Assembly: GCA_002400085.1 (NCBI GenBank)
Contig: DHEX01000086.1
Span: 31,851 to 54,400, forward strand
Direction of reading: 5' to 3'
Length of the DNA stretch: 22,550 bases
Source: Clostridiaceae bacterium UBA4839
GTDB lineage: Bacteria; Bacillota; Clostridia; Clostridiales; Caloramatoraceae
Part shown: in pieces, positions 1 through 7,344 of the stretch
Layout: every line of letters begins with the position of its first letter
How positions within the stretch are numbered: position 1 is the first letter of the stretch
The notes under the pieces: model-generated
What the model was told of the DNA's origin: nothing
The model's input: the letters and a program-made list of their open reading frames with translations, nothing else
The model's database searches: none
Translations under genes and position numbers: made by a program

Positions 1-25
1 TTGAAAATTATGAATTGAGTAAGTG

Positions 26-52
26 TAAAGTTATGTAAAAGTTATACGATAT
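26..52 (+). promoter_or_regulatory. sigma-28 (SigD/FliA)-type promoter of the flgM operon
   Basis: The -35 element TAAA (26-29, extended TAAAGTTAT) is followed by exactly 15 bases and a -10 element TACGATAT (45-52), close to the flagellar sigma-28 consensus TAAA-N15-GCCGATAT. It lies 35 bp upstream of the flgM start. The octamer AAAGTTAT occurs twice here (27-34 and 38-45), 11 bp apart. The same spacing is seen at 6251 and 11076, which makes a chance match unlikely. Confidence 0.8.
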
Positions 53-87
53 ATATTACAAAGAAAAGAATTGTGGGAGTGGGTTAA

Positions 88-375
88 ATGAAAATTTCAA
101 TTAATACTGACAGGGTTATGAGGGCATACAATCAAAATGTAACTGAAGTAAAGCACAGCTCAAATTCAAATAGTAAAAGCGATAAGATAGAATTATCTAC
201 TCAAAGCAAAGAAATCAGCAAGTATATTGAAAAGGCTAAGGACTGCGAGATTAAAAATGAAAGAGTAGATGAGGTTAAAAATCTTTTAGAAAAAGGAAAT
301 TATAATGTTGACTCTGAAACTTTAGCTAAAAGCATAATGGAATGCTTAAAAGAGGGGAAAAAGTATGACTATTAA
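88..375 (+). CDS. flgM: Anti-sigma-28 factor FlgM
   Basis: FlgM binds the flagellar sigma factor SigD/FliA and holds it inactive until the hook is finished; it is then exported and late genes come on. The 95-residue length suits the family. The C-terminal half has the typical order: a DKIELS-type strand entry (about residues 32-37), a helical stretch, RVDEVKNLLEKGNYNVDSE (59-77) and a last helix LAKSIMECLKEG. The N-terminal third is polar and low in complexity, as expected of a disordered export segment. A GGGAGTGGG ribosome binding site precedes ATG 88. The gene is first in its operon behind a sigma-28 promoter, which would give negative feedback, and it overlaps flgN by 11 bp. Confidence 0.92.
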   Translation: MKISINTDRVMRAYNQNVTEVKHSSNSNSKSDKIELSTQSKEISKYIEKAKDCEIKNERVDEVKNLLEKGNYNVDSETLAKSIMECLKEGKKYDY

Positions 376-793
376 TGAAATAATAGATAAGGAAACTGAA
401 GCTTTAGAGAAGTTAAATAGTGTTTTAGAAGTAGAAAGAGAAGCACTAATAAATGATAAGAGTGAGGAGCTAACAAAGCTAATTGAAGATAAAAAGTCAC
501 TTTTTAAAGATATATCCAGTATTGAAAAAGAAAGAATAAGTTTATACAATGGCAAAGTTGCAAGTGACTTTGTTCTTGACGGAATTGTAAAAAAGGATAA
601 GGTAGATAAGCTTCAATGCTTAGTTGATGAAATAAGAAGAAAACAAGAAACTAATATGGCACTGACAAAGCAGTCAATTAATTATATTAGGATAATTTTA
701 AATACCATGGGTGGAAGTGAAGCTAATGTTACTTATTCAAATGATGGCAAAGTAGGAGAAAACTCCACCAGTATTTTTACTACAAAAGCATAG
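365..793 (+). CDS. flgN: FlgN-type export chaperone for FlgK and FlgL
   Basis: This 142-residue, mostly helical and highly charged protein is predicted to be the cytosolic chaperone that keeps the junction proteins FlgK and FlgL unfolded and delivers them to the flagellar export gate. The sequence looks like a long antiparallel coiled coil: glutamate- and lysine-rich heptads over residues 1-60, a short turn, a second helix up to about residue 115, and a polar tail. The family is weakly conserved, so the assignment rests largely on size, helicity and position between flgM and flgK, as in Bacillus (yvyG). The start ATG lies inside the flgM end with an AGAGGGG ribosome binding site, indicating translational coupling. 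Confidence 0.85.
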   Translation: MTINEIIDKETEALEKLNSVLEVEREALINDKSEELTKLIEDKKSLFKDISSIEKERISLYNGKVASDFVLDGIVKKDKVDKLQCLVDEIRRKQETNMALTKQSINYIRIILNTMGGSEANVTYSNDGKVGENSTSIFTTKA

Positions 794-814
794 AAAGCAT
801 AAGGAGGATAAAGT

Positions 815-2644
815 ATGAGCGGTTTATTTCAGATATTCAGTGTTTCAAAGAACGGTATGTTTGCTCAGCAAACTGCCCTTCACACAAATGCACATAATAT
901 AGCTAATGCAAATACAGATGGATACTCTGTACAAAGAGTTAACCTAAAAACAACAGAGCCTTTTGGTATGCCAGCTCTTACAACTCCTGCAGAGCCAGGT
1001 CAGCTTGGTACAGGGGTTAAGGTAGACAGCATTACAAGGGCAAGGGATACGTTTTTGGATGCACAGATTAGGAAAGAAAATTCTACTCAAGGAAAATATG
1101 GAGTAAGAGAGCAGTTCCTATCAGAAATAGAGTCTATTTTTATGGAGCCTTCGGATGAAGGTCTTGCCAGTTCCCTAACTAAGTTTTGGGATTCATGGCA
1201 TCAGCTTGCAACAAATCCTGAAAGCTCCACGGCAAGAACCCTTGTTGCACAAAATGGAGATGCCCTTGCAACCGACATAAGCCATCATTATACACAGCTT
1301 GAGGATATGGAAAGAAATGCAGGGGATTTAATTAGAAATGATGTTTTTGATGTGGCAAGTACTTTAACTCAAATAAGGGATTTAAATGAACAAATTAGGG
1401 CAGTTAGTATAAGCGGAAGAAATCCCAACGATCTCATGGACAGGCGTGATTTACTTTTAGACAATTTATCTAAGAGGTTTAGCTTTGAGAAAAAGGATAC
1501 GGAATATAACGGCATTGAGATAATACCAAAGCCATTAAATTCAAGTATGGTGACGGACGGAGATGGAGTAATTTTAAAGGACACGCATTTAAATTATGGT
1601 GTTGCTTATGTAAATAATATAACTAAAGCAGATGACAATAATTGGAAAGTTGAGCTCCACATTGATGGAGATATAAATAAGCGTATAGAGGTAACAACTG
1701 ATACAGCTGACATCAAAAATTATTTAACTAATAAAGGTATGGATATAAGCAGTTATAAAGAGGGTTCTGAATTACCATATTCATCTTATTTGAAAGTTGT
1801 AAATTATAAATACGATCAGTATGATAGTAAATTAAATCAATTTAAAGATGGATGGGACAAAAAATTGTTCATTCCCGATTATGAAAATGGAAGTTTAAAT
1901 GGTTTACAGACAATAAATGATGAGATAGATAATTATAAAAAACAGCTAAACAATATGGCAAGAATACTTGCAATTTCAGTAAATACAATACAAACCAATT
2001 CAACTGATAGTACAAAGAGAGTTAATTTTTTTGATACTAAAGCAGAATATGAACTTGAAGCAGCAAAGAGTTTAAATGTAAATGATGCTATCTTAAAGGA
2101 TGTATCTTTAATTAATGCTGGAAAAGATATCGAAACGGGTAATGCAGGAAATGGTGAAAGAGCACTTTTAATGGGGACATTAAGAAATACAAGGATTGAT
2201 ATATTAAAAATTAATAGTGTAGGTGCTTCATTCAAATCAGATACTGAAGATGCTGATAAAATTAAGGCATATAGAGAAGCTTTTATAAAAGATGTATTTA
2301 AAAAGAGTGATGGAAAGGATATTGATCCTACAAGTGATAACCTTGCAGATGATAAAAATATTAAAATGAATGGCAATCCATCTGGTACAACTATAGATGC
2401 ATATTTTAAAAACTCAATTGCATCTTTAGGTGTTTCAAACCAGGAAGCAAAGAAAATGGTTTCAAACGAAAAGGCTTTACTTTCACAGCTGAATGAAAGA
2501 AAAGAGTCCACATCAGGGGTATCTCTTGATGAGGAAGTTACAAATATGATTCAATTCAGCAAATCTTATCAGGCAAATGCAAAAATGATAAGTGTTATAG
2601 ATGAGCTTCTTGATGTGGTTGTGAATGGACTTATAAAAAGGTAG
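815..2644 (+). CDS. flgK: Flagellar hook-associated protein 1 FlgK
   Basis: FlgK is the first of two junction proteins that join the flexible hook to the stiff filament outside the cell. The N-terminus shows the rod/hook-family signature (ALHTNAHNIANANTDGYSVQR, about residues 21-41). The C-terminus ends in the matching helix (EEVTNMIQFSKSYQANAKMISVIDELLD, about 574-601). These pair into the terminal coiled coil. The 609-residue length is normal for Firmicutes; the middle (about 200-520) is the variable surface-exposed part. An AAGGAGG site lies 7 bp before ATG 815. The stop abuts the flgL ribosome binding site. Expression would follow the sigma-28 promoter at 26. Confidence 0.96.
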   Translation: MSGLFQIFSVSKNGMFAQQTALHTNAHNIANANTDGYSVQRVNLKTTEPFGMPALTTPAEPGQLGTGVKVDSITRARDTFLDAQIRKENSTQGKYGVREQFLSEIESIFMEPSDEGLASSLTKFWDSWHQLATNPESSTARTLVAQNGDALATDISHHYTQLEDMERNAGDLIRNDVFDVASTLTQIRDLNEQIRAVSISGRNPNDLMDRRDLLLDNLSKRFSFEKKDTEYNGIEIIPKPLNSSMVTDGDGVILKDTHLNYGVAYVNNITKADDNNWKVELHIDGDINKRIEVTTDTADIKNYLTNKGMDISSYKEGSELPYSSYLKVVNYKYDQYDSKLNQFKDGWDKKLFIPDYENGSLNGLQTINDEIDNYKKQLNNMARILAISVNTIQTNSTDSTKRVNFFDTKAEYELEAAKSLNVNDAILKDVSLINAGKDIETGNAGNGERALLMGTLRNTRIDILKINSVGASFKSDTEDADKIKAYREAFIKDVFKKSDGKDIDPTSDNLADDKNIKMNGNPSGTTIDAYFKNSIASLGVSNQEAKKMVSNEKALLSQLNERKESTSGVSLDEEVTNMIQFSKSYQANAKMISVIDELLDVVVNGLIKR

Positions 2645-2653
2645 GTGGGAAAT

Positions 2654-3520
2654 TTGAGGATTACAAATAAAATATTAGCTAATGGTTATTTAACTGATTT
2701 AAACAGAAATCTTGAAAATATGAGCAAGCTTCAGGAGCAAATGTCATCTGGAAAGGAAATATGCCGTCCATCTGATGATCCTTTTAAAGTTGCAAGAACC
2801 ATGGAGCTTACAGAGGATATATCAATAAATGAAAGGTATGCAAAAAATATTGATGAAGGTATAGGCTGGCTTAACTCTGTAGAATCCTCTATGGGACTTA
2901 TGACAGAGGCACTGCAAACTATAAGGGAGAAAACTGTAGCTGGTGGAAATGACCCAAACAGTGCAACAGAAAGAAAGGCCATATCTGATGAAATAAAAGC
3001 CCTTAAAGATACCATTGTAAACCTTGGGAATACAGTATTTGATGGAAGATACATTTTTGGAGGAGATAAAACTACAGAGCCTCCTTTTACGATTGAAGCC
3101 GGAAAAGTAGTATATAAAGGCTCACCTAATGGAATTATTAGAGAACTTGCTCCTGGGGTAAGAATTGATATAGGAGTTATAGGAAATAATTTTATGGGTG
3201 TATTTGAAACTATCGATAAGATAACAGACGATTTAGATCATGATAAATCTTCATCAGAGTATTTAGGCGAACTTGATACGAATATGGATAATGTTATGAG
3301 GATGCGTTCTGAAGAAGGAGCAAAGTGGCAGAGACTTAATGACATGAAGAAAAAGAATGGGGAAGAAAACTTCAATATGACAGAGCTTCTTTCAAAGACC
3401 TCAGATATTGATGTAGCTGAAAAGTATATGAACTTTAAGATGGCGGAAAGTGTATATATTGCATCGCTTGAGTCAGCATCTAAAATACTTCAGCCAAGTT
3501 TGCTTGACTTTTTAAGGTAG
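2654..3520 (+). CDS. flgL: Flagellar hook-associated protein 3 FlgL, TTG start
   Basis: FlgL is the second hook-filament junction protein, between FlgK and flagellin. It is 288 residues long and begins MRITNKILANGYLTDLNRNL, the flagellin-like N-terminal helix; SGKEICRPSDDPFKVARTMEL (about 33-53) is the classical FlgL/flagellin block, and the C-terminal helix ends in KILQPSLLDFLR. I chose TTG 2654 rather than GTG 2645: the GTG abuts the flgK stop and leaves no room for a ribosome binding site, whereas AGGTGGG at 2643-2649 sits 4 bp before the TTG, and family members usually begin MRIT. The GTG alternative would add only three residues. Confidence 0.93.
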   Translation: MRITNKILANGYLTDLNRNLENMSKLQEQMSSGKEICRPSDDPFKVARTMELTEDISINERYAKNIDEGIGWLNSVESSMGLMTEALQTIREKTVAGGNDPNSATERKAISDEIKALKDTIVNLGNTVFDGRYIFGGDKTTEPPFTIEAGKVVYKGSPNGIIRELAPGVRIDIGVIGNNFMGVFETIDKITDDLDHDKSSSEYLGELDTNMDNVMRMRSEEGAKWQRLNDMKKKNGEENFNMTELLSKTSDIDVAEKYMNFKMAESVYIASLESASKILQPSLLDFLR

Positions 3521-3529
3521 GGGGATTAT

Positions 3530-3943
3530 ATGAAGATAGATACAAGGCTCTTTGGAGAAATTGAAATTAATGAGGAAAGCATCATTTATTTTAAAGAAGG
3601 AATTCCTGGCTTTGAAAATTATTCTAGGTTTGTAATATTGGATATTGAAGAAGGTTCTATGAAGTGCCTCCAATCTATAGAAAACAAGACCCTATGTCTT
3701 ATACTCATTAATCCATTTGATTATTTTAAAGATTATCAAATAAATTTATCTGATAATGAAATAGACAAGCTTAAAATTTCAAAGGAAGAGGATGTGTTCA
3801 TCTTTAATGTTTTAAATATTAAAGATGATAAAATAACTGCCAATATGGTTGCTCCCATCGTTGTTAATGTAATAAATAATCTTGGAATGCAAATAATACT
3901 TCAAGATTCAAATTACAGTATAAGGCAGGAGATAAAATGTTAG
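3530..3943 (+). CDS. fliW: Flagellar assembly factor FliW (CsrA antagonist, flagellin binder)
   Basis: FliW binds either flagellin or CsrA in the cytosol. When flagellin is exported, freed FliW sequesters CsrA and lifts translational repression of flagellin mRNA. The 137-residue protein shows family blocks: the start MKIDTRLFGEIEINEESIIYF, then KEGIPGFENYSRFVILD (about residues 23-39), the LINPFDYFKDYQ region (about 59-70), and VNVINNLGMQIILQDSNYSIRQ at the C-terminus. A GTAGGGGGAT site precedes ATG 3530. The last codon and stop overlap the csrA start (ATGTTAG), so the two antagonists are translationally coupled. Its usual partner gene in Bacillus (yviE, between flgL and fliW) is absent. Confidence 0.95.
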   Translation: MKIDTRLFGEIEINEESIIYFKEGIPGFENYSRFVILDIEEGSMKCLQSIENKTLCLILINPFDYFKDYQINLSDNEIDKLKISKEEDVFIFNVLNIKDDKITANMVAPIVVNVINNLGMQIILQDSNYSIRQEIKC

Positions 3944-4149
3944 TACTTAAAAGAAATAAAGGAGAATCCATTTTAATTGGCGATGGGATTGAAATAAAAG
4001 TTTTAGAGTGCTCAAACGGTATTGTAAAACTTGGGATTGAAGCTCCAAAGGATGTTAAGATAATTCGAAAAGAGCTTGTTGTAGAAGTTCAAAATGCAAA
4101 TAAGGAATCAGCGGATAATTTAGATATGCTAATTAAGAAAATAAAATAG
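3937..4149 (+). CDS. csrA: Translational repressor CsrA
   Basis: CsrA is a dimeric RNA-binding protein that recognises GGA motifs in hairpin loops and Shine-Dalgarno regions. The sequence starts MLVLKRNKGESILIGDGIEIKVL and continues GIVKLGIEAPKDVKIIRKEL, matching the five-strand CsrA fold. The conserved IRKEL stretch (about residues 43-47) contributes to the RNA-binding surface. It is 70 residues long; the extra C-terminal helix (NKESADNLDMLIKKIK) compared with the roughly 61-residue enterobacterial protein is typical of Firmicutes and is the part known to contact FliW. An AGGCAGGAG site within the fliW end drives translation. Its likely local target is the flagellin leader at 6333-6372. Confidence 0.97.
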   Translation: MLVLKRNKGESILIGDGIEIKVLECSNGIVKLGIEAPKDVKIIRKELVVEVQNANKESADNLDMLIKKIK

Positions 4150-4183
4150 ATAAAGTTCTTATTCATACCAAAATATAAAAATA

Positions 4184-4224
4184 AATAAGTTTACAGCAAT
4201 CATTTAACTGACTATAAACTTATT
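4184..4224 (+). promoter_or_regulatory. Hairpin in the csrA-fliD gap
   Basis: AATAAGTTTA (4184-4193) and TAAACTTATT (4215-4224) are perfect 10-bp inverted arms around a 21-base loop. There is no U-run after the right arm, so it is not a good terminator. It ends 4 bp before the fliD ribosome binding site GAGGAGG (4229-4235) and could affect fliD mRNA stability or translation. I found no sigma-28-type promoter in this gap, so fliD may be read from the flgM operon. Confidence 0.45.
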
Positions 4225-4246
4225 ATATGAGGAGGCAGTGAGTGTT

Positions 4247-5890
4247 ATGTCAGATATGTCAATTAACTCTACCCCAAGTGGAATGACAGGTTCCGGCGGT
4301 GGGGATAAACTTAGAATTGTTGGAATGTCAACTGGACTTGACGTTGATGGTATAGTTCAAAAGATGCTAAGACCGCAGCAGTTAAGGATTTCAAATGAAA
4401 AAATAAGGCTCCAGCAGATGCAATGGAAGCAGGAAGCTTATAGAGATATTATAAAGGATATAAAAAGTTTTCAAGATGAGTTTTTTAATGTTGCAAAATC
4501 AGGTTCGATGGTAAATAGAGGAGATAACTATTCTGTATTTACTGCAGAATCTGGTGATTCAGATGTTGCTGCAGCCTTTGCAAGCTCAAATGCAGTTGAA
4601 GGAAACTATGTAATTGATGTTACAAGGCTTGCAAAGCAAGCAGAAATAAGAAGCAGCGAGGGAATTACAGCAGGAGCTGATATAGCAAAGCTGACAACTA
4701 AACTATCAGAGATAGGTGTTACAGCTGATGGAACTATTCAAATAAGCGGTAAATCAATCAGCATATCAAAAGATGATACTTTATTAAGTTTTACTAATAA
4801 AGTGAGGAATGGAACTGAAGGAAAAGTAAATGCAGTTTATGATGAAATTTCAGGAATGCTAATTCTTCAAGATACACAGACTGGAGAAGGTTCAAATTTA
4901 CAAATAGAATCAGGAACTGATGAAATATTAACTGCACTGAAAATAAATGACACAACTGTACATAATGGAAGTAATGCTGCTTTTTCAATCACATCGCCTT
5001 ATGGCGGAACACTTGATGTAAATAATCAAACAAATGTTTATAGTGTAAATGGATTAACAATTAATCTTGGGAATAAAATAGGAAAATCAACAATTACAGT
5101 AAAGCCAGATGATGATGCTCCAGTTAAGATGATTAAGGACTTTATTGGCAAGTACAATAGCCTTGTAGATGAAATTCAGTCAAAGCTTACAGAAAAAAGC
5201 AATAAAGATTATAAGCCTTTAACTGATGAGCAGAAAAAGCAGATGTCAAAGGATGAAATTGCAAGTTGGGAAGCTAAGTCAAAGGAAGGAATATTAAGGA
5301 GCGATCCAATGCTTACACAAATGATGATGAGCATAAGACGAGCATTTTTTGACAAGGTTGAAGGTGCAGGAATAAGCCTTGGAAAGGATTTAGGACTTGA
5401 TACTTCATCTGGTCTTGATGAAAACAACAACTTTGTATCAGGTGAAAGTGGAAAGATTTTGTTTACAGTTGGCGGTGAAGAAAAACTTAAACAGGCTTTA
5501 AAAAATAATAGAAAAGAAGTCACAGATCTTTTTACAAAGACACCAGATGATAACATCACTGACCCAGTAGAAAAGTACAACAACGAAGGAATATTCACCA
5601 GAATAAATGATATTTTAATTGATTATGTGGGAAGAGCAGGTACAAGCTTAAACTCTGCAAAGCTTACTTCTATGGCAAACAAGCAAAATGATTTTTCTTC
5701 ATATGGATCTGGAACAGGGAACACACTTCCAGATCAAATTCACAGACAAAATCTTTATCTTAATAAACTTACAACTAAAATGATAGCAGATCAGGAAAAA
5801 TACTATAATCAATTTTCCGCTCTTGAAACTGCTATGCAAAAGTTAAGCGCACAATCTGCATGGCTTTATCAGCAGTATGGAGGGCAGTAG
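4247..5890 (+). CDS. fliD: Filament cap protein FliD (HAP2)
   Basis: FliD forms the cap at the filament tip and folds flagellin subunits as they arrive. The N-terminal block DKLRIVGMSTGLDVDGIVQKM (about residues 18-38) followed by a long heptad-rich helix (LRPQQLRISNEKIRLQQMQWKQEAYRDIIKDIKSF) is the FliD N-domain. The C-terminal domain contains LDENNNFVSGESGKILF and closes with the helix DQEKYYNQFSALETAMQKLSAQSAWL, as in FliD_C. Length is 547 residues, normal for Clostridia. Two starts are possible: GTG 4238 lies only 2 bp after GAGGAGG, too close; ATG 4247 lies 11 bp after it, longer than usual but more plausible. Confidence 0.94.
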   Translation: MSDMSINSTPSGMTGSGGGDKLRIVGMSTGLDVDGIVQKMLRPQQLRISNEKIRLQQMQWKQEAYRDIIKDIKSFQDEFFNVAKSGSMVNRGDNYSVFTAESGDSDVAAAFASSNAVEGNYVIDVTRLAKQAEIRSSEGITAGADIAKLTTKLSEIGVTADGTIQISGKSISISKDDTLLSFTNKVRNGTEGKVNAVYDEISGMLILQDTQTGEGSNLQIESGTDEILTALKINDTTVHNGSNAAFSITSPYGGTLDVNNQTNVYSVNGLTINLGNKIGKSTITVKPDDDAPVKMIKDFIGKYNSLVDEIQSKLTEKSNKDYKPLTDEQKKQMSKDEIASWEAKSKEGILRSDPMLTQMMMSIRRAFFDKVEGAGISLGKDLGLDTSSGLDENNNFVSGESGKILFTVGGEEKLKQALKNNRKEVTDLFTKTPDDNITDPVEKYNNEGIFTRINDILIDYVGRAGTSLNSAKLTSMANKQNDFSSYGSGTGNTLPDQIHRQNLYLNKLTTKMIADQEKYYNQFSALETAMQKLSAQSAWLYQQYGGQ

Positions 5891-5906
5891 GAAAGAAGGG
5901 CTGTAG

Positions 5907-6242
5907 ATGGAGTTAAGAGAAGAACTAATGAACTATAAAAATATTACAGCTGAGGCTATTGAAGCTTTAAACGAAGAAAAATATGAAGAGATAGAACCCC
6001 TATTAAATAAAAGAGAATCGATTATAGAAAGGATAAAATCAATGAATTTTAAGTCGGAGCAGTTTAAGAACCTATGTGATGAAATTAATTTAATTCAAAT
6101 TGAAAATGAACTTAATGAGCTTTTGAAAAATAAAAGGGATGAAGTTAAATTTAAACTTGAATCTACATCAAAAAATAGGCAGGCAAATGATAGTTATAAT
6201 AAAATAACAAACTCGGCTTTAATATTTAGCAAAAAAATTTAA
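5907..6242 (+). CDS. Small helical protein, probable FliT-type export chaperone
   Basis: This 111-residue, lysine- and glutamate-rich protein looks all-helical: an amphipathic N-terminal helix (residues 3-40), a break near NFKSEQF, and a second long helix (54-90) that would form a coiled coil. There is no signal peptide or membrane segment. It starts 16 bp after fliD with a GAAAGAAGGG site. FliT, the FliD chaperone, occupies this position in many flagellar loci (often fliD-fliS-fliT), and size and helicity agree. The FliT family is very weakly conserved, so the name rests mostly on context. fliS, usually between fliD and fliT, lies about 6 kb further on here (11852). Confidence 0.6.
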   Translation: MELREELMNYKNITAEAIEALNEEKYEEIEPLLNKRESIIERIKSMNFKSEQFKNLCDEINLIQIENELNELLKNKRDEVKFKLESTSKNRQANDSYNKITNSALIFSKKI

Positions 6243-6250
6243 AATAGCTC

Positions 6251-6277
6251 TAAAGTTATATAACTTACTTTCGATAT
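6251..6277 (+). promoter_or_regulatory. sigma-28-type promoter of the flagellin gene
   Basis: TAAA (6251-6254, extended TAAAGTTAT) is followed by 15 bases and TTCGATAT (6270-6277). Transcription would start near 6284, giving a leader of about 95 bases. A perfect 14-bp palindrome, AAGTTATATAACTT (6253-6266), overlaps the -35 element and most of the spacer. Confidence 0.85.
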
Positions 6278-6300
6278 TATAAGTGTAAAGCAAAAACAAA

Positions 6301-6312
6301 CTAACGCGTTAG
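6301..6312. repeat. 12-bp perfect palindrome in the flagellin leader
   Basis: CTAACGCGTTAG is its own reverse complement. It would lie about +18 to +29 from the predicted start site, between the promoter and the CsrA-type hairpin. The central ACGCGT is GC-rich within a very AT-rich leader, so it stands out. It could be an operator or an RNA dyad; nothing in the sequence decides between them. Confidence 0.5.
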
Positions 6313-6332
6313 AACCAAAATAATAAAAAATT

Positions 6333-6372
6333 TGATGAGCAAGGATGCTCATCAGTAAAAATTCAAGGAGGG
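6333..6372 (+). promoter_or_regulatory. Putative CsrA-binding leader: GGA hairpin plus Shine-Dalgarno site
   Basis: TGATGAGC (6333-6340) and GCTCATCA (6347-6354) form an 8-bp perfect stem that presents the loop AAGGAT, with GGA exposed. Ten bases further lies TTCAAGGAGGG (6362-6372), the flagellin ribosome binding site, itself of CAAGGA type. One GGA hairpin upstream plus one site over the Shine-Dalgarno is the arrangement CsrA uses to repress hag in Bacillus subtilis. csrA and fliW are both upstream in this window. Binding itself is inferred. Confidence 0.78.
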
Positions 6373-6379
6373 AAATATT

Positions 6380-7198
6380 ATGATAATCAATCACAATTTA
6401 AACGCAATGAACGCTCACAGAAACATGATGACAAACATTAGTGCATCAGCAAAGTCAATGGAGAAATTAAGCTCAGGTTTAAGAATAAACAGAGCTGGAG
6501 ATGACGCAGCAGGTCTTGCAATCTCAGAAAAAATGAGAGGACAAATTAGAGGACTTGATCAGGCTTCAAGAAATGCACAGGATGGTATTTCACTTATCCA
6601 AACTGCAGAAGGTGGATTAAATGAAACTCATTCAATTCTTCAAAGAATGAGAGAGTTAGCAGTACAGGCTTCAAATGACACAAATGCAACAGAAGATAGA
6701 ACACACATTAACGATGAAATTACTCAGCTTCAACAAGAAATAACTAGAATATCAACTGATACAGAATTTAATACAAAGAAATTATTGAATGGTGATATTG
6801 CTGCTACAGCTTTATCATTCCAGGTAGGAGCAAATAAGGGTCAAATGATTTCACTTAAAATAGGTTCAATGAGTGCTTCAGCTTTAGCAGTTGATAAGCT
6901 TAATGTTTCATCTGCAGCATCAGCAACTGCAGCAATATCAACAATAGATACTGCAATTGGAAAAGTTTCAACAGAAAGATCTAATCTTGGAGCTTACCAG
7001 AATAGATTAGAGCATACAATAAATAATTTAAATACATCTTCTGAAAACCTTTCAGCTGCTGAATCCAGAATAAGAGATGTCGATATGGCTAATGAAATGA
7101 TGACATTCTCAAAGAATAACATTCTCCAGCAGGCTGCTCAAGCTATGCTTGCACAGGCAAATCAACAGCCGCAGGGAGTTCTTCAGCTGTTAAGATAA
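6380..7198 (+). CDS. fliC: Flagellin (filament subunit)
   Basis: This is the filament protein, 272 residues, exported unfolded and polymerised under the FliD cap. The N-terminal D0/D1 segment (MIINHNLNAMNAHRNMMTNI; SSGLRINRAGDDAAGLAISEKMRGQI at about 32-57) and C-terminal D1/D0 segment (ESRIRDVDMANEMM to QPQGVLQLLR) are canonical. The middle between about 140 and 195 is very short, so D2/D3 domains are essentially missing, as in hag of many Firmicutes. LQRMRELAVQ (about 87-96) matches the region of flagellins that TLR5 recognises. It has its own sigma-28 promoter, a CsrA-type leader and a terminator, so it is a single-gene unit with likely high expression. In Bacillus nomenclature it would be hag. 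Confidence 0.97.
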   Translation: MIINHNLNAMNAHRNMMTNISASAKSMEKLSSGLRINRAGDDAAGLAISEKMRGQIRGLDQASRNAQDGISLIQTAEGGLNETHSILQRMRELAVQASNDTNATEDRTHINDEITQLQQEITRISTDTEFNTKKLLNGDIAATALSFQVGANKGQMISLKIGSMSASALAVDKLNVSSAASATAAISTIDTAIGKVSTERSNLGAYQNRLEHTINNLNTSSENLSAAESRIRDVDMANEMMTFSKNNILQQAAQAMLAQANQQPQGVLQLLR

Positions 7199-7202
7199 TT
7201 TG

Positions 7203-7258
7203 CAAATTTATAAGAAATATGAAAGGAGTAGAGAAATCTACTCCTTTCATAAATTTGT
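7203..7258 (+). terminator. Flagellin terminator
   Basis: ATGAAAGGAGTAGA (7219-7232) and TCTACTCCTTTCAT (7237-7250) pair perfectly over 14 bp around a GAAA tetraloop. Outer arms CAAATTTA (7203-7210) and TAAATTTG (7250-7257) can extend the structure past an internal loop. The following T-run is short and interrupted, so termination may be incomplete, but the very stable stem would also protect the mRNA 3' end. Confidence 0.8.
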
Positions 7259-7263
7259 TAACT

Positions 7264-7293
7264 TTATAGAGAAACAAAGCTTATAGAGAAACA
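7264..7293 (+). repeat. Short tandem direct repeat between flagellin and the glycosyltransferase gene
   Basis: TTATAGAGAAACA occurs twice (7264-7276 and 7281-7293), with a 17-bp period. It lies between the flagellin terminator and the ribosome binding site of the next gene. No promoter of sigma-28 type is visible in this 146-bp gap. It may mark replication slippage or a binding site. Confidence 0.5.
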
Positions 7294-7344
7294 GGATTTG
7301 CTTTTGTATAAAATTAACAATAAATTAAGAAAGGAATAGATATT

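Noticed and set aside
1933..2511. Long antisense ORF (192 aa) opposite flgK
   Set aside because: It is the reverse frame of a well-conserved gene, has a Ser/Phe/Leu-rich composition typical of shadows of AT-rich coding DNA, and no ribosome binding site stands out.
2645..2653. GTG 2645 as the flgL start
   Set aside because: It directly follows the flgK stop and uses up the AGGTGGG ribosome binding site; TTG 2654 gives proper spacing and the usual MRIT start.
6286..6312. Second sigma-28 promoter (TAAA at 6286) just after the first flagellin promoter
   Set aside because: The spacing to the next element is right, but CGCGTTAG does not match the CGAT core of the -10 sequence.
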